64,000 nt of DNA from Ruegeria sp. HKCCD8929. GTDB taxonomy: Bacteria; Pseudomonadota; Alphaproteobacteria; Rhodobacterales; Rhodobacteraceae. Below the pieces are notes generated by a model. It searched no databases and was not told where the DNA came from. It worked only from the letters and a program-made list of their open reading frames with translations. The stretch spans positions 186,001 through 250,000 of the forward strand of contig NZ_WPZY01000004.1 of assembly GCF_013031405.1 (NCBI RefSeq), written 5' to 3'. Shown here in pieces: positions 35,802-45,055 of the stretch (within the stretch, counting starts at the first letter, position 1; each line of letters starts with the position of its first letter). The position numbers and the translations under genes were made by a program.

Positions 35802-38432
35802 TCAGGTGTTGGCCGCCTCTTTCAGTTTGTAGATCAGGTCGAGCGCTTCGCGGGGGGTCAGCTCGTCGGGCAGGATTTCCTTGAGCATGTCGTCCACGGG
35901 AGAGGCTTTGGCAGGGGGTGGCGGGGGAGGTGCAGCGGAGAAGAGCGGCAGATCGTCAATCAGTGTCTTTTGCTTGCCGCCTTCGCGTTCGCTTTTCTCA
36001 AGCTGGTCCAGCACGACGCGGGCGCGTTCGACCACCGAAGGCGGCAGGCCCGCGAGTTGGGCGACCTGCACGCCGTAGGAACGGTCGGCGGCGCCTTTGC
36101 GGACCTCGTGCAGGAAGATCACTTCGCCTTCCCACTCCTTGACCGCGACGGTGGCGTTGTCGACGCCTTCGAGGTTGCCCGCCAGGGCGGTGAGCTCGTG
36201 GTAGTGGGTGGCGAACAGGGCGCGGCATTTGTTCGAGGCGTGCAGGTGTTCCAGCGTGGCCCAGGCGATGGAGAGGCCGTCATAGGTGGCGGTACCGCGT
36301 CCGATCTCATCGAGGATGACCAGCGCGCGGTCGTCGGCCTGATTGAGGATGGCAGCGGTTTCGACCATCTCCACCATGAAGGTCGAGCGCCCGCGCGCCA
36401 GATCGTCCGAGGCGCCGACGCGGCTGAAAAGCTGGCTGACCAGACCGATATGGGCGCGCTCCGCCGGAACATAGCTGCCCATTTGCGCCAAGAGTGCGAT
36501 CAGGGCGTTCTGGCGCAGGAAGGTCGATTTACCGGCCATGTTGGGGCCGGTGAGCAGCCAGATCGCGGCGCCCTCCTCGGCAGCCAGGTCGCAGTCGTTG
36601 GCGATGAAGGTACCGCCGCTTTGCTGCCGCAGCGCGTGTTCGACCACCGGGTGGCGGCCGCCTTCGATGGCGAATGTGCGGGTCTGATCGACGGTGGGGC
36701 GGCACCAGGCCTCACCGCGTGCCAGATCGGCGAGCGCGGTGGTGAGGTCCAGTTCGGCGAGGCCGCGCGCGGCAGCGTTCAGACGGGCGGCCTGATCCAG
36801 AACGGCGCCGGAAAGCCCGGAATAGAGCCGCTTTTCGATCTCAAGCGCCAGATTTCCGGCGTTCAGGATGCGGGTTTCGATCTCGCTGAGCTCCACCGTG
36901 GTGAAGCGCACCTGATTGGCGGTGGTCTGGCGGTGGATGTAGGTTTCGCTGAACGGCGGGTTCAGCATCTTGGCCGCGTGGGTGGCGGTGGTTTCGATGA
37001 AATAGCCCAGCACGTTGTTGTGCTTGATCTTCAGCGAGGCGATGCCGGTGTGCGCGGAGTATTTCTGCTGGAATCCGGCGATGACCGAGCGACCCTCGTC
37101 GCGCAACGTGCGGGCCTCGTCCAGTTCGGCGTCATAGCCGGGCGCGATGAAGCCGCCGTCGCGGGCGAGCAGCGGCGGGTCGGCAATCAGTGCGTCATCG
37201 AGCAAGGAGAGCAGGTCATCAAAGCCCAAGAGATTGCGCATCGCTTCGGCTAGAAGCGGCGGCAGTTCCTCGGCCTCGCAGATCCCGGCGATGGCGGCGG
37301 CTTGCGCCAGACCGTTGCGGATCGCGGCCAGATCGCGGGGGCCGCCGCGGTCCAGCGACAGGCGCGATAGGGCCCGGTCCAGATCGGGGGTCTTGCGCAG
37401 CGCCTCACGCAGGTCGGGGGCGATCAGGCTTTGTTCCAGGCAATATTCCACCGCGTCGTGGCGGGCGTGGATGGTGTCGAGGCTGCGGGAGGGGCTGGAC
37501 AGGCGCTGTTCCAGCAGCCGCGCGCCGCCGGGGGTGACGGTCCGGTCCACTACCGACAGCAGCGAGCCCGCGCGTCCGCCCGACAGCGACCGGGTCAGTT
37601 CCAGATTGCGGCGGGTGGCGGCGTCGATCTGGACGGCGCGGTCCTCGGACTCTTTTTGCGGGGTTTGCAGCAGCGGCAGTTTGCCCTTTTGGGTGATCTC
37701 CAGATAGTCGATCAGCGCCCCCATGGCGGCCACTTCGGCCCGGTCGAAACTGCCGAATGCGTCCAGCGCACCGACGCCGAACAGGGTGCAGATGCGTTTT
37801 TCACCCGCCGTGCTGTCGAAACTGGCGCGCCCAACCGGTGTGATCGGGATGCCGAGGTCGGTGGAGAGTTCAGACAGTTTCGCTTCGGTGCCGTCGGCCA
37901 CGATCAGCTCGGACGGGGCGAGCCGCGCCAGTTCCGGGCCAAGGCGGACGGGGGTCACGGGCATCACGTGAAACGCGCCGGTCGAGATGTCGGCCCAGGC
38001 AAGGGCGGCCTCATCCCGGACCTCGGCATAGGCCGCCAGAAAGTTGTGACGCCGCGCCTCCAAAAGCGCGTCTTCAGTCAGCGTGCCGGGGGTGACCAGA
38101 CGCACCACATCGCGTTTTACGACCGATTTAGAGCCTCTTTTCTTGGCCTCCGCCGGGCTTTCCATCTGCTCGCACACGGCCACGCGAAACCCCTTGCGGA
38201 TCAGCGTCAGCAGATAGCCCTCGGCGGCGTGAACCGGGACACCGCACATCGGAATATCGTTGCCGTTGTGCTTGCCGCGCTTGGTCAGCGCGATGTCCAG
38301 CGCCTCGGCCGCGTTCACCGCATCCTCAAAGAACATCTCGTAGAAATCGCCCATGCGATAGAACAGCAGGGCGTCGGCATGGGCGTCTTTGATGTCGAGA
38401 TATTGCGCCATCATCGGCGTGACTGTGGACAA
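35802..38432 (-). CDS. mutS: DNA mismatch repair protein MutS
   Basis: A protein of 876 residues. The start is probably the TTG at 38432 (MSTVTPMMAQYLDIK), with GGAG 9 bases upstream; ATG at 38414 would give 870 residues but has no good ribosome site. The N-terminal mismatch-binding domain contains FYRMGDFYEMFF with the Phe-x-Glu wedge; the C-terminal ATPase has GPNMAGKSTFLRQ, STFMVEM and LDEIGRGTATYDGLSIAW. The reading frame stays open upstream antisense to maeB, which is a shadow. It recognises base mismatches and recruits MutL. Confidence 0.96.
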   Translation of the reverse strand: MSTVTPMMAQYLDIKDAHADALLFYRMGDFYEMFFEDAVNAAEALDIALTKRGKHNGNDIPMCGVPVHAAEGYLLTLIRKGFRVAVCEQMESPAEAKKRGSKSVVKRDVVRLVTPGTLTEDALLEARRHNFLAAYAEVRDEAALAWADISTGAFHVMPVTPVRLGPELARLAPSELIVADGTEAKLSELSTDLGIPITPVGRASFDSTAGEKRICTLFGVGALDAFGSFDRAEVAAMGALIDYLEITQKGKLPLLQTPQKESEDRAVQIDAATRRNLELTRSLSGGRAGSLLSVVDRTVTPGGARLLEQRLSSPSRSLDTIHARHDAVEYCLEQSLIAPDLREALRKTPDLDRALSRLSLDRGGPRDLAAIRNGLAQAAAIAGICEAEELPPLLAEAMRNLLGFDDLLSLLDDALIADPPLLARDGGFIAPGYDAELDEARTLRDEGRSVIAGFQQKYSAHTGIASLKIKHNNVLGYFIETTATHAAKMLNPPFSETYIHRQTTANQVRFTTVELSEIETRILNAGNLALEIEKRLYSGLSGAVLDQAARLNAAARGLAELDLTTALADLARGEAWCRPTVDQTRTFAIEGGRHPVVEHALRQQSGGTFIANDCDLAAEEGAAIWLLTGPNMAGKSTFLRQNALIALLAQMGSYVPAERAHIGLVSQLFSRVGASDDLARGRSTFMVEMVETAAILNQADDRALVILDEIGRGTATYDGLSIAWATLEHLHASNKCRALFATHYHELTALAGNLEGVDNATVAVKEWEGEVIFLHEVRKGAADRSYGVQVAQLAGLPPSVVERARVVLDQLEKSEREGGKQKTLIDDLPLFSAAPPPPPPAKASPVDDMLKEILPDELTPREALDLIYKLKEAANT

Positions 38433-38576
38433 GGTAGGCGTCTCCGGGCGGGTTCCGGTCGCGACCTTACAAATCCGCCGACTGCGGCGAAAGGTGAAAA
38501 CGCATTGCCGTTGAGACCTGCGGTTGCCTGCGGTAAGAGGCGAAAGCCCCGCACCTGCAAAGAAACGACATATCCC

Positions 38577-40832
38577 ATGCCCAAAGCGAAAATCACCGAC
38601 GAAGAGGCGCTGGCCTTTCACCTGGAACCCAGCCCCGGCAAGTGGGAGGTGCAGGCCACCGTCCCCATGACCACCCAGCGCGATCTGTCGCTGGCCTATA
38701 GCCCCGGCGTGGCAGTTCCGTGCGAAGCCATCGCGGCCAGTCCCGAGACGGCCTATGACTATACCAACAAGGGCAACCTTGTCGCCGTGATCTCGAACGG
38801 GACGGCGGTTCTGGGTCTGGGTAATCTGGGCGCGCTGGGCTCGAAGCCGGTGATGGAGGGCAAGTCGGTCCTGTTCAAGCGGTTCGCCGACGTGAACTCG
38901 ATCGATATCGAGCTGGATACTGAAGATCCGGATGAGTTTTGTCGCGCGGTGCGTCTGATGGGGCCGACCTTTGGTGGCATCAACTTGGAAGACATCAAAG
39001 CGCCCGAGTGTTTCATCATCGAGCAGCGGCTGAAGGAAGAGATGGATATTCCGGTCTTCCACGACGATCAGCATGGCACGGCGGTGATCTGTGCGGCGGG
39101 TCTGATCAACGCGCTGCATATCTCGGGCAAGAAGATCGAGGATGTGAAGATCGTTCTGAACGGGGCAGGTGCGGCGGGGATCGCCTGTATCGAGCTGCTC
39201 AAGGCGATGGGCGCGCGGCATGAGAACTGCGTTGTCTGCGACACCAAGGGCGTGATCTATCAGGGCCGCACCGAGGGCATGAACCAGTGGAAATCCGCCC
39301 ACGCGATCACGACCGAGCTGCGCACGCTGGATGAAGCGATGAAAGGGGCCGATGTGTTCCTGGGCGTGTCGGTCAAGGGTGCGGTGACGCAGGATATGGT
39401 TGCCTCGATGGCCGACAATCCGGTGATTTTTGCGATGGCCAACCCCGATCCCGAGATCACGCCGGAAGAGGCGCATGAGGTGCGGGTGGATGCGATCGTG
39501 GCCACCGGGCGCAGCGATTATCCCAATCAGGTCAACAACGTCCTTGGATTTCCCTACCTGTTCCGGGGTGCGCTCGACATTCATGCCCGGGCCATCAATG
39601 ACGAGATGAAGATCGCCTGTGCCCATGCGCTGGCGCGTCTGGCGCGTGAGGATGTGCCGGACGAGGTGGCGATGGCCTATGGCAAGACCCTGACCTTTGG
39701 CCGCGACTACATCATTCCGACCCCGTTCGATCCGCGCCTGATCCACCGCATTCCGCCCGCGGTGGCGCGGGCCGGGATGGATACCGGCGCGGCGCGGCGT
39801 CCGATCATCGACATGGATGCCTATGAGCTGAGCCTGAAATCGCGCATGGACCCGACCGCGTCCATTCTGCGTGGCCTGAACGCCCGTGCGCGGGCGGCGC
39901 AAAGCCGGATGATCTTTGCCGAGGGCGACGATCCCCGCGTGCTGCGCGCGGCGGTGATGTATCAGCGCTCGGGCTTTGGCAAGGCGCTGGTGGTGGGGCG
40001 TCCGGATGACGTTCGGGAAAAGCTTGAGACCGCCGGTCTGGCCGATGCGGTGCGCGAGATCGAGGTGGTGAATGCCGCCAATACCCAGCATCTGCAGACC
40101 TACAAGGATTTCCTGTACAGCCGCCTGCAGCGCAAGGGGTTCGACGGCAAGGATGTGCACCGTCTGGCGGCGCGCGACCGGCATGTGTTCTCGGCGCTGA
40201 TGCTGGCGCATGGGCATGCGGATGGTCTGGTGACGGGCGCGACACGGAAATCGGCGCATGTGCTGGACCGGATCAACCACGTGTTCGACGCCGATGCCAC
40301 CCATGGTGCCGCCGGGGTGACCGCGCTGCTGCACAAGGGACGGATCGTGCTGATCGGCGACACGCTGGTGCATGAATGGCCCGACGAGAACGATCTGGCC
40401 AATATCGCCGAACGTGCCGCTGCCGTGGCGCAGCACATGGGGATCGAGCCGCGCGTGGCCTTCGTCAGCTTCTCGACCTTCGGCTATCCGGTCTCGGAAC
40501 GCGCCGAAAAGATGCATGTGGCGCCCGAAGTGTTGGACCGGCGCGGGGTCAATTTCGAATACGAAGGCGAGATGACCGTGGATGTGGCTCTGAACGTGGA
40601 CCAGCAAGAGGCCTATCCGTTCTGCCGTCTGACTGGCCCGGCGAATATCCTGATCGTGCCGGCGCGGCACTCGGCCAGTATCTCGACCAAGCTGATGCAG
40701 GAGATGGGCGGCGCCACGGTGATCGGGCCGATCTTGTCGGGCGTGGACAAGCCGATCCAGATCTGTTCGACGGTGTCGACCGCGAATGACATCCTGAACA
40801 TGGCCATTCTGGCCTCCTGCGATATCGGGTGA
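38577..40832 (+). CDS. maeB: NADP-dependent malic enzyme with phosphotransacetylase-like domain
   Basis: A protein of 751 residues from the ATG at 38577. The malic enzyme half (to about 430) shows YSPGVAVPC, NLGALGSKPVMEGK, FHDDQHGTAV and the NADP loop LNGAGAAGIACIELL; the C-terminal half (from about 440) is a PTA_PTB domain (RMIFAEGDDPRVLRAA, LVTGATRKSAHVL, MTVDVALN). It decarboxylates malate to pyruvate with NADPH formation; the PTA part is usually catalytically inactive and serves acetyl-CoA regulation. It is divergent from mutS; a sugar kinase follows after three bases. Confidence 0.95.
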   Translation: MPKAKITDEEALAFHLEPSPGKWEVQATVPMTTQRDLSLAYSPGVAVPCEAIAASPETAYDYTNKGNLVAVISNGTAVLGLGNLGALGSKPVMEGKSVLFKRFADVNSIDIELDTEDPDEFCRAVRLMGPTFGGINLEDIKAPECFIIEQRLKEEMDIPVFHDDQHGTAVICAAGLINALHISGKKIEDVKIVLNGAGAAGIACIELLKAMGARHENCVVCDTKGVIYQGRTEGMNQWKSAHAITTELRTLDEAMKGADVFLGVSVKGAVTQDMVASMADNPVIFAMANPDPEITPEEAHEVRVDAIVATGRSDYPNQVNNVLGFPYLFRGALDIHARAINDEMKIACAHALARLAREDVPDEVAMAYGKTLTFGRDYIIPTPFDPRLIHRIPPAVARAGMDTGAARRPIIDMDAYELSLKSRMDPTASILRGLNARARAAQSRMIFAEGDDPRVLRAAVMYQRSGFGKALVVGRPDDVREKLETAGLADAVREIEVVNAANTQHLQTYKDFLYSRLQRKGFDGKDVHRLAARDRHVFSALMLAHGHADGLVTGATRKSAHVLDRINHVFDADATHGAAGVTALLHKGRIVLIGDTLVHEWPDENDLANIAERAAAVAQHMGIEPRVAFVSFSTFGYPVSERAEKMHVAPEVLDRRGVNFEYEGEMTVDVALNVDQQEAYPFCRLTGPANILIVPARHSASISTKLMQEMGGATVIGPILSGVDKPIQICSTVSTANDILNMAILASCDIG

Positions 40833-40835
40833 GCC

Positions 40836-41708
40836 ATGGCGATCTGGAACCTCGGCTCGATCAATGCGGATATGGTCTATGCGGTGCCGCACCTGCCCGG
40901 GCCGGGGGAGACGCTGGCCGCCTCCAAGCTGGAGCAGTTTCTGGGTGGTAAGGGCGCCAACATGTCGGTGGCGGCGGCGCGCGCGGGATCCCATGTCTGT
41001 CATATCGGTGCGGTGGGTCCCGAGGGGCGCTGGGCGGTGGAGCGGCTGACCGAATACGGCGTCGATACCCGCCATATTTCAGAGGCGGAGGTGCCAACCG
41101 GCCATGCGATCATTGCCGTCGATGCCGGCGGAGAGAACCAGATCGTGCTGTTTCCCGGCGCCAACCACTCCATTGGGGCGGATCAGTTGGGGCAGGCGCT
41201 GTCCTCGGCGCAGGCGGGCGATCTGCTGGTGATGCAGAACGAAACCAATGCGCAGGTCGAGGCCGCGAAGATGGGCCGCGATCTGGGGCTGAAGGTCTGT
41301 TATGCCGCTGCACCTTTTGAGGCGGAGGCGGTGCAGGCGGTGCTGCCGCATCTGGATTTCCTGATCCTCAACGAGGTTGAGGCCGAGCAGTTGCAGCAGG
41401 CCAGCGGCCTTTCACCTGACCAGCTTCCGGTGCCGCAGGTGATCGTCACGCTGGGGTCGCGGGGCGCGCGGTATTTCGACACGGCATCAGGCGAGACGCA
41501 GGAGTTTCCGGCGTTCAAAGTCGAGGCGGTCGATACCACTGGCGCGGGTGACACGTTCACTGGCTATGTGCTGGCGGGGATCGACCGGGGGATGCCGATT
41601 GCGCAGGCGATTTCGCAAGCGATACGTGCCGCGGCCATCATGGTCACGCGGCACGGCACGGCGGATGTGATTCCCGATCTGAAAGACGTGCAGGACGCCC
41701 GGTTTTAA
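40836..41708 (+). CDS. PfkB/ribokinase family sugar kinase
   Basis: A protein of 290 residues. It carries the N-terminal PfkB motif GGKGANMSVAAARAG and the C-terminal DTTGAGDTFTGYVLAGI with the catalytic base D239. Closest in outline to ribokinase, but neither the sugar nor a transport system is evident here. It follows maeB by three bases, which suggests co-transcription, and overlaps the convergent msrA by 4 bp. Confidence 0.9.
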   Translation: MAIWNLGSINADMVYAVPHLPGPGETLAASKLEQFLGGKGANMSVAAARAGSHVCHIGAVGPEGRWAVERLTEYGVDTRHISEAEVPTGHAIIAVDAGGENQIVLFPGANHSIGADQLGQALSSAQAGDLLVMQNETNAQVEAAKMGRDLGLKVCYAAAPFEAEAVQAVLPHLDFLILNEVEAEQLQQASGLSPDQLPVPQVIVTLGSRGARYFDTASGETQEFPAFKVEAVDTTGAGDTFTGYVLAGIDRGMPIAQAISQAIRAAAIMVTRHGTADVIPDLKDVQDARF

Positions 41709-42367
41709 CTCCCCGCAAAGGGCGCGGCGTCACCCCAGAGCTGTTTCACGCGTTGGTCGCGGCCACAGGCCTTGCGATAGGCCTTGTAGGCGCTGGCCTG
41801 ACGCTTGGGGCCGAAGCGGGTCAGGATCAGCTTGTCCCCCTTGTAATAATCCTGGTGATAGGCCTCGGCGGGATAGAACTTGCCCGCGCTCAGGATCGGC
41901 GTGACGATTTTCTGGCCCAGATCGCCCTGCGCTTTGGCCTTGGCCTGCTCGGCAATCGCCTTTTCGCCCTTGTTAGAGACGAAAATGGCGGTCCGATAGC
42001 TCTCACCCCGGTCGCAGAACTGGCCGCCTGCATCCGTCGGATCGACCGAACGGAAGAACAGGTTCAACAGCCGCTGGCGCGAGACCTTGTCGGGATCGAA
42101 TGTGATCTGCACCGCCTCGTAATGGCCGGTGCCGCCGCGCGAGACCTGCTTGTAGGTCGGGTTGTCCACCTTGCCGCCGGTATAGCCTGACACCGCGCCG
42201 AGCACGCCCGGCACGCCTTCGAAATCGGATTCCACGCACCAGAAACAGCCTCCCGCGACGGTCAGGGTTTCCGGGCTGCCAGCCTGGGCAGACCCGGCCT
42301 GCATCAGGGTGGTCAGGCTCATGGCGGCGGCAAGGGCGATGGGTTTGAGCGTATCGGTCAGGGTCAT
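41705..42367 (-). CDS. msrA: Peptide-methionine (S)-S-oxide reductase MsrA, exported
   Basis: A protein of 220 residues. Residues 1-29 look like a signal peptide (ALAAAMSLTTLMQAGSAQAG), placing it in the periplasm. The catalytic motif GGCFWCVE (C41) is complete, followed by YTGGKVDNPTYKQVSRGGTGHYEAV. The resolving cysteines may be in the C-terminal AYRKACGRDQRV. It reduces S-methionine sulfoxide in proteins; a periplasmic form would protect exported proteins. Convergent with the sugar kinase. Confidence 0.93.
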   Translation of the reverse strand: MTLTDTLKPIALAAAMSLTTLMQAGSAQAGSPETLTVAGGCFWCVESDFEGVPGVLGAVSGYTGGKVDNPTYKQVSRGGTGHYEAVQITFDPDKVSRQRLLNLFFRSVDPTDAGGQFCDRGESYRTAIFVSNKGEKAIAEQAKAKAQGDLGQKIVTPILSAGKFYPAEAYHQDYYKGDKLILTRFGPKRQASAYKAYRKACGRDQRVKQLWGDAAPFAGS

Positions 42368-42511
42368 GGCGATCCTCCTTTGCGGACAAGCTGCCCTCGG
42401 GTCGCGCGCCGGGCAAGATGGTGACGCAAAATGTCACGCGCTGGTGAGAGGAGTTTACCCCTTGGATACGTCTCAAACCGGGATTAGCGTGCGCGCCAAG
42501 AGGAGGAGCAG

Positions 42512-43423
42512 ATGACCGACAAGATGAGCACCCATCAGGCCGAGGATGACGTCCGCAACGAGGACATCCTGATTTATGTCGATGGTCGCATCGTGCCCAA
42601 GGCGCAAGCCACGGTCAGCGTCTATGACAGCGGCTTCATGCTGGGCGATGGCGTGTGGGAGGGGTTGCGCCTCTATGACGGCCACTGGGCGTTTCTGGAC
42701 GAACATATCGACCGGCTGTTCGAGGCGGCCAAGGCCATCGATCTGGATATCGGGCTGGACCGGCAGGGGGTGATCGACGCGCTGCGGGCGACGCAGGAGG
42801 CCAACGGCATGACCACCGATGCCCATGCGCGGCTGATGGTGACGCGCGGGGTCAAGATGCGCCCGTTCCAGCACCCGTCGCTCAGCCGATCCGGCCCCAC
42901 GATGGTGATCATCATGGAGCATTCACGGCCGAAACTGCCACGCCCGATCCGGCTGGCCACGGTGCCGCATCTGCGCGGGCTACCGATGACGCAGGACCCC
43001 AAGCTGAACTCGCATTCCAAGCTGAACTGCATCCTGGCCTGTATCGCTGCGGAAAAGGCGGGGGCGGATGAGGCGCTGATGCTGGATGTGAACGGGTTCG
43101 TGAACACCACCAATGCCTGCAACTTCTTCATCGTGCGCAAGGGCGAGGTTTGGACCTCGACCGGTGATTACTGCATGAACGGGATCACGAGGGCCAAGGT
43201 CATCGATCTGTGCCGGGCCGATGGCATTCCGGTTTATGAGCGGAACTATTCGCTGGTCGATACCTATGGCGCGGATGAGGCGTTTCTGACCGGTACGTTC
43301 GGGGCGCAGACGCCGGTGAGCGAGATTGACGGGCGGGTGATCGGAGCCGGGCAGATGGGCCCGGTGACCGAGCGTATTCGGGATTTATATAAAGCATTGA
43401 TCCAGCAGGAGATTTCCAAATGA
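42512..43423 (+). CDS. Class IV PLP aminotransferase (D-amino acid / branched-chain type)
   Basis: A protein of 303 residues with GAGGAGG-like purine ribosome site just ahead of the ATG. Fold-type IV motifs: YDSGFMLGDGVWEGLRLYDG, the lysine in LNSHSKLN (the probable PLP lysine near 165-170), EALMLDVNGFVNTTNACNFF and GITRAKVIDL. The family includes BCAT, D-amino acid transaminase and 4-amino-4-deoxychorismate lyase; sequence alone does not decide. Its stop overlaps the start of a sulfotransferase by 4 bp, so the amino-acid substrate may relate to a sulfated product. Confidence 0.82.
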   Translation: MTDKMSTHQAEDDVRNEDILIYVDGRIVPKAQATVSVYDSGFMLGDGVWEGLRLYDGHWAFLDEHIDRLFEAAKAIDLDIGLDRQGVIDALRATQEANGMTTDAHARLMVTRGVKMRPFQHPSLSRSGPTMVIIMEHSRPKLPRPIRLATVPHLRGLPMTQDPKLNSHSKLNCILACIAAEKAGADEALMLDVNGFVNTTNACNFFIVRKGEVWTSTGDYCMNGITRAKVIDLCRADGIPVYERNYSLVDTYGADEAFLTGTFGAQTPVSEIDGRVIGAGQMGPVTERIRDLYKALIQQEISK

Positions 43424-44133
43424 AGATCGCCATGTGGTCGGGGCCGCGCAACCTGTCGACGGCGATGATGTACGCTTTTGGCGCCCGCACCGATTGCGCC
43501 GTTGTCGATGAGCCGTTCTATGCCGCCTATCTGGCGCTGACCGGGTTGGATCATCCGCTGCGCGAAGAAATTCTGGCCTCGCAGCCGCAGGACCCGGCCG
43601 AGGTGGCGGCAAAGCTGGCGGGCCCCAACCCGGTGGCGCGCCCGTTCTGGTATCAGAAGCACATGACTCAGCACATGATTGCGGGCGTGCCGCGCGACTG
43701 GATGCGCGAGGTGCGCAATGTGTTCCTGATCCGCCACCCGGCGCGGGTGATCGCAAGCTATGCCGCCAAGCGGGAAAACCCGACGCTGGACGATATCGGC
43801 TTCTGGCAGCAGGCCGAGCTGTTCGATGAGGTGCAGGGCTGGGGCGGCGATCCGGTGGTGATCGACAGCCACGATATCCGTGAGGACCCGGGCGGGATGC
43901 TGGAAAAGCTGTGCGACACGATCGGCGTGCCCTGGTCGCCGCATATGCTGAGCTGGCCCAAGGGCGGACACAAGAGCGATGGCGTCTGGGCCGCGCATTG
44001 GTACGGCGCGGTGTGGAACTCGACCGGGTTTGCGGGTCCAGAGGGGCCCTTGCCGGAGGTGCCGGAGCATTTGCAGCCGGTGCTGCAGGCGGCGCTGCCG
44101 TTTTATGAGAAGATGCGGGCAGTAAAGCTCTGA
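43420..44133 (+). CDS. Sulfotransferase-like protein
   Basis: A protein of 237 residues. The N-terminal SGPRNLSTAMMYAF resembles the PAPS 5'-phosphosulfate loop; VFLIRHPARVIASYAAK matches the 3'-phosphate-binding motif (arginine and serine). It is soluble, with no signal. It is coupled to the aminotransferase by an ATGA overlap, so a small-molecule sulfotransferase acting on an amino-acid-derived substrate is possible. A non-sulfating P-loop relative is the alternative. Confidence 0.72.
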   Translation: MKIAMWSGPRNLSTAMMYAFGARTDCAVVDEPFYAAYLALTGLDHPLREEILASQPQDPAEVAAKLAGPNPVARPFWYQKHMTQHMIAGVPRDWMREVRNVFLIRHPARVIASYAAKRENPTLDDIGFWQQAELFDEVQGWGGDPVVIDSHDIREDPGGMLEKLCDTIGVPWSPHMLSWPKGGHKSDGVWAAHWYGAVWNSTGFAGPEGPLPEVPEHLQPVLQAALPFYEKMRAVKL

Positions 44134-44195
44134 CCGGGTTGGGGGCTCTGCTCCCGTCCTGCGTTGCGCGCCCGGGGCTCCGCCCGTTCACAGGC

Positions 44196-44218
44196 GAAAC
44201 TGTCCACTGGACAGTTTC
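44196..44218. repeat. Near-perfect palindrome in the sulfotransferase-SCP2 gap
   Basis: Arms GAAACTGTCC and GGACAGTTTC (10 bp each, perfect) separated by ACT. It lies in a 133-base gap between convergent genes and has no U tract, so it may be a protein-binding site or dispersed element, not a standard terminator. Confidence 0.7.
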
Positions 44219-44241
44219 CGGGAAGCCTGTTCACCCCACCG

Positions 44242-44263
44242 GGATATTTTCAAACAGAAGAAG
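44242..44263 (+). repeat. Dispersed intergenic element, copy 2
   Basis: GGATATTTTCAAACAGAAG, ending AAG, resembles copy 1 at 35774-35795 in 15 of 22 positions. It directly precedes the 3' end of the SCP2 gene and lies between convergent genes, as does copy 1. Confidence 0.45.
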
Positions 44264-44266
44264 GGG

Positions 44267-44551
44267 TTATTTGAGCAGTTGCCCAAGCTTCATCGCAACG
44301 CCCATGTCGCCCGAGATCTTGAGCTTGCCCATCATCACCCCGGTCATCGGGTTGAGCTTGCCGGTCAGCAGTTTGGTCAGGTTGTCGGTCGAGATGCGGA
44401 TCGTGCAATCGGTGTCCTGATCCCGGGTCGATGCGGCGTTGTCGGCCAGCACGATGACGCCGTCCGTGCCGCAGTCGAATTTCAGCGAGCCGTCGAAGTT
44501 TTTGCCTGCAAGGCCGGTCTGAATACCGTCCGCGATGTCCTGAAGGGGCAT
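44267..44551 (-). CDS. SCP2 sterol-binding domain protein
   Basis: A protein of 94 residues from the ATG at 44551. The single SCP2 domain shows FDCGTDGVIVLADN, CTIRISTDNLTKLLTGKLNPMTGVMMGKLKISGDMGVAMKLGQLL, the typical C-terminal half. Such stand-alone domains bind acyl-CoA or other lipids; the physiological ligand is unknown. It stands alone between the sulfotransferase and the argG operon. Confidence 0.88.
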   Translation of the reverse strand: MPLQDIADGIQTGLAGKNFDGSLKFDCGTDGVIVLADNAASTRDQDTDCTIRISTDNLTKLLTGKLNPMTGVMMGKLKISGDMGVAMKLGQLLK

Positions 44552-44635
44552 CGGTGTCTCCTGTCCAGTTTCCGGCCATTTAGGAGGGCGCATCACGCGC
44601 GGGCAAGCCTGACCTAACGGGATCTGACGCCGGTT

Positions 44636-45055
44636 TTACGTGGATGTAAACTGAAGGGTCAGCGGGCAAGGCCCCTCGTAGAACGCGTCGAGAACCTGTT
44701 TGAACTCCAGTGGAGCGTTTTTGGTCAGCGAAAACAGCGTCATGGAGGACCGCAGCTTCATCGCATCGACCGGGCCGAGGATCGCGCTTGCCGATGTGCC
44801 GGAATGAGACAGCATCAGGCGGGACACCTCGATCAGCCGATCCCGCAGAACCGGGTTGGCCAGATAGTCGGCGGCCTGATCCAGGTCGGCGATGCCATAG
44901 CGCTGGGCCGTGGGAGAGCGGCCAAGGGCAGAAAGCTGGGGAAACACGAACCACATCCAGTGGCTCGTCTTCTGGCCCTGCTCAAGCTCTTTCAGGACCG
45001 AGGGCCAGACCCGGTCCTGAGCTTTGATGAAGAGAACGGGGTCGAGTCCGCTCAT
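44636..45055 (-). CDS. DUF1810 family protein
   Basis: A protein of 139 residues, start at 45055 overlapping the argG stop by 4 bp. The family signature is visible: F(I)[35 protein letters not shown], then [13 protein letters not shown] and [10 protein letters not shown]. The family's function is unknown; structures place it near calpastatin-like or small hydrolase folds only by annotation. Coupled to argG. Confidence 0.85.
   Translation of the reverse strand: MSGLDPVLFIKAQDRVWPSVLKELEQGQKTSHWMWFVFPQLSALGRSPTAQRYGIADLDQAADYLANPVLRDRLIEVSRLMLSHSGTSASAILGPVDAMKLRSSMTLFSLTKNAPLEFKQVLDAFYEGPCPLTLQFTST

Noticed and set aside
37969..37984. Degenerate parS-like string in mutS
   Set aside because: About 12 of 16 matches around CACGTG, inside mutS with no supporting context; likely coincidence.
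38412..41075. Long minus-strand open frame upstream of mutS, antisense to maeB
   Set aside because: It is a high-GC shadow frame; the maeB protein on the other strand has complete domain motifs and the minus frame has none.
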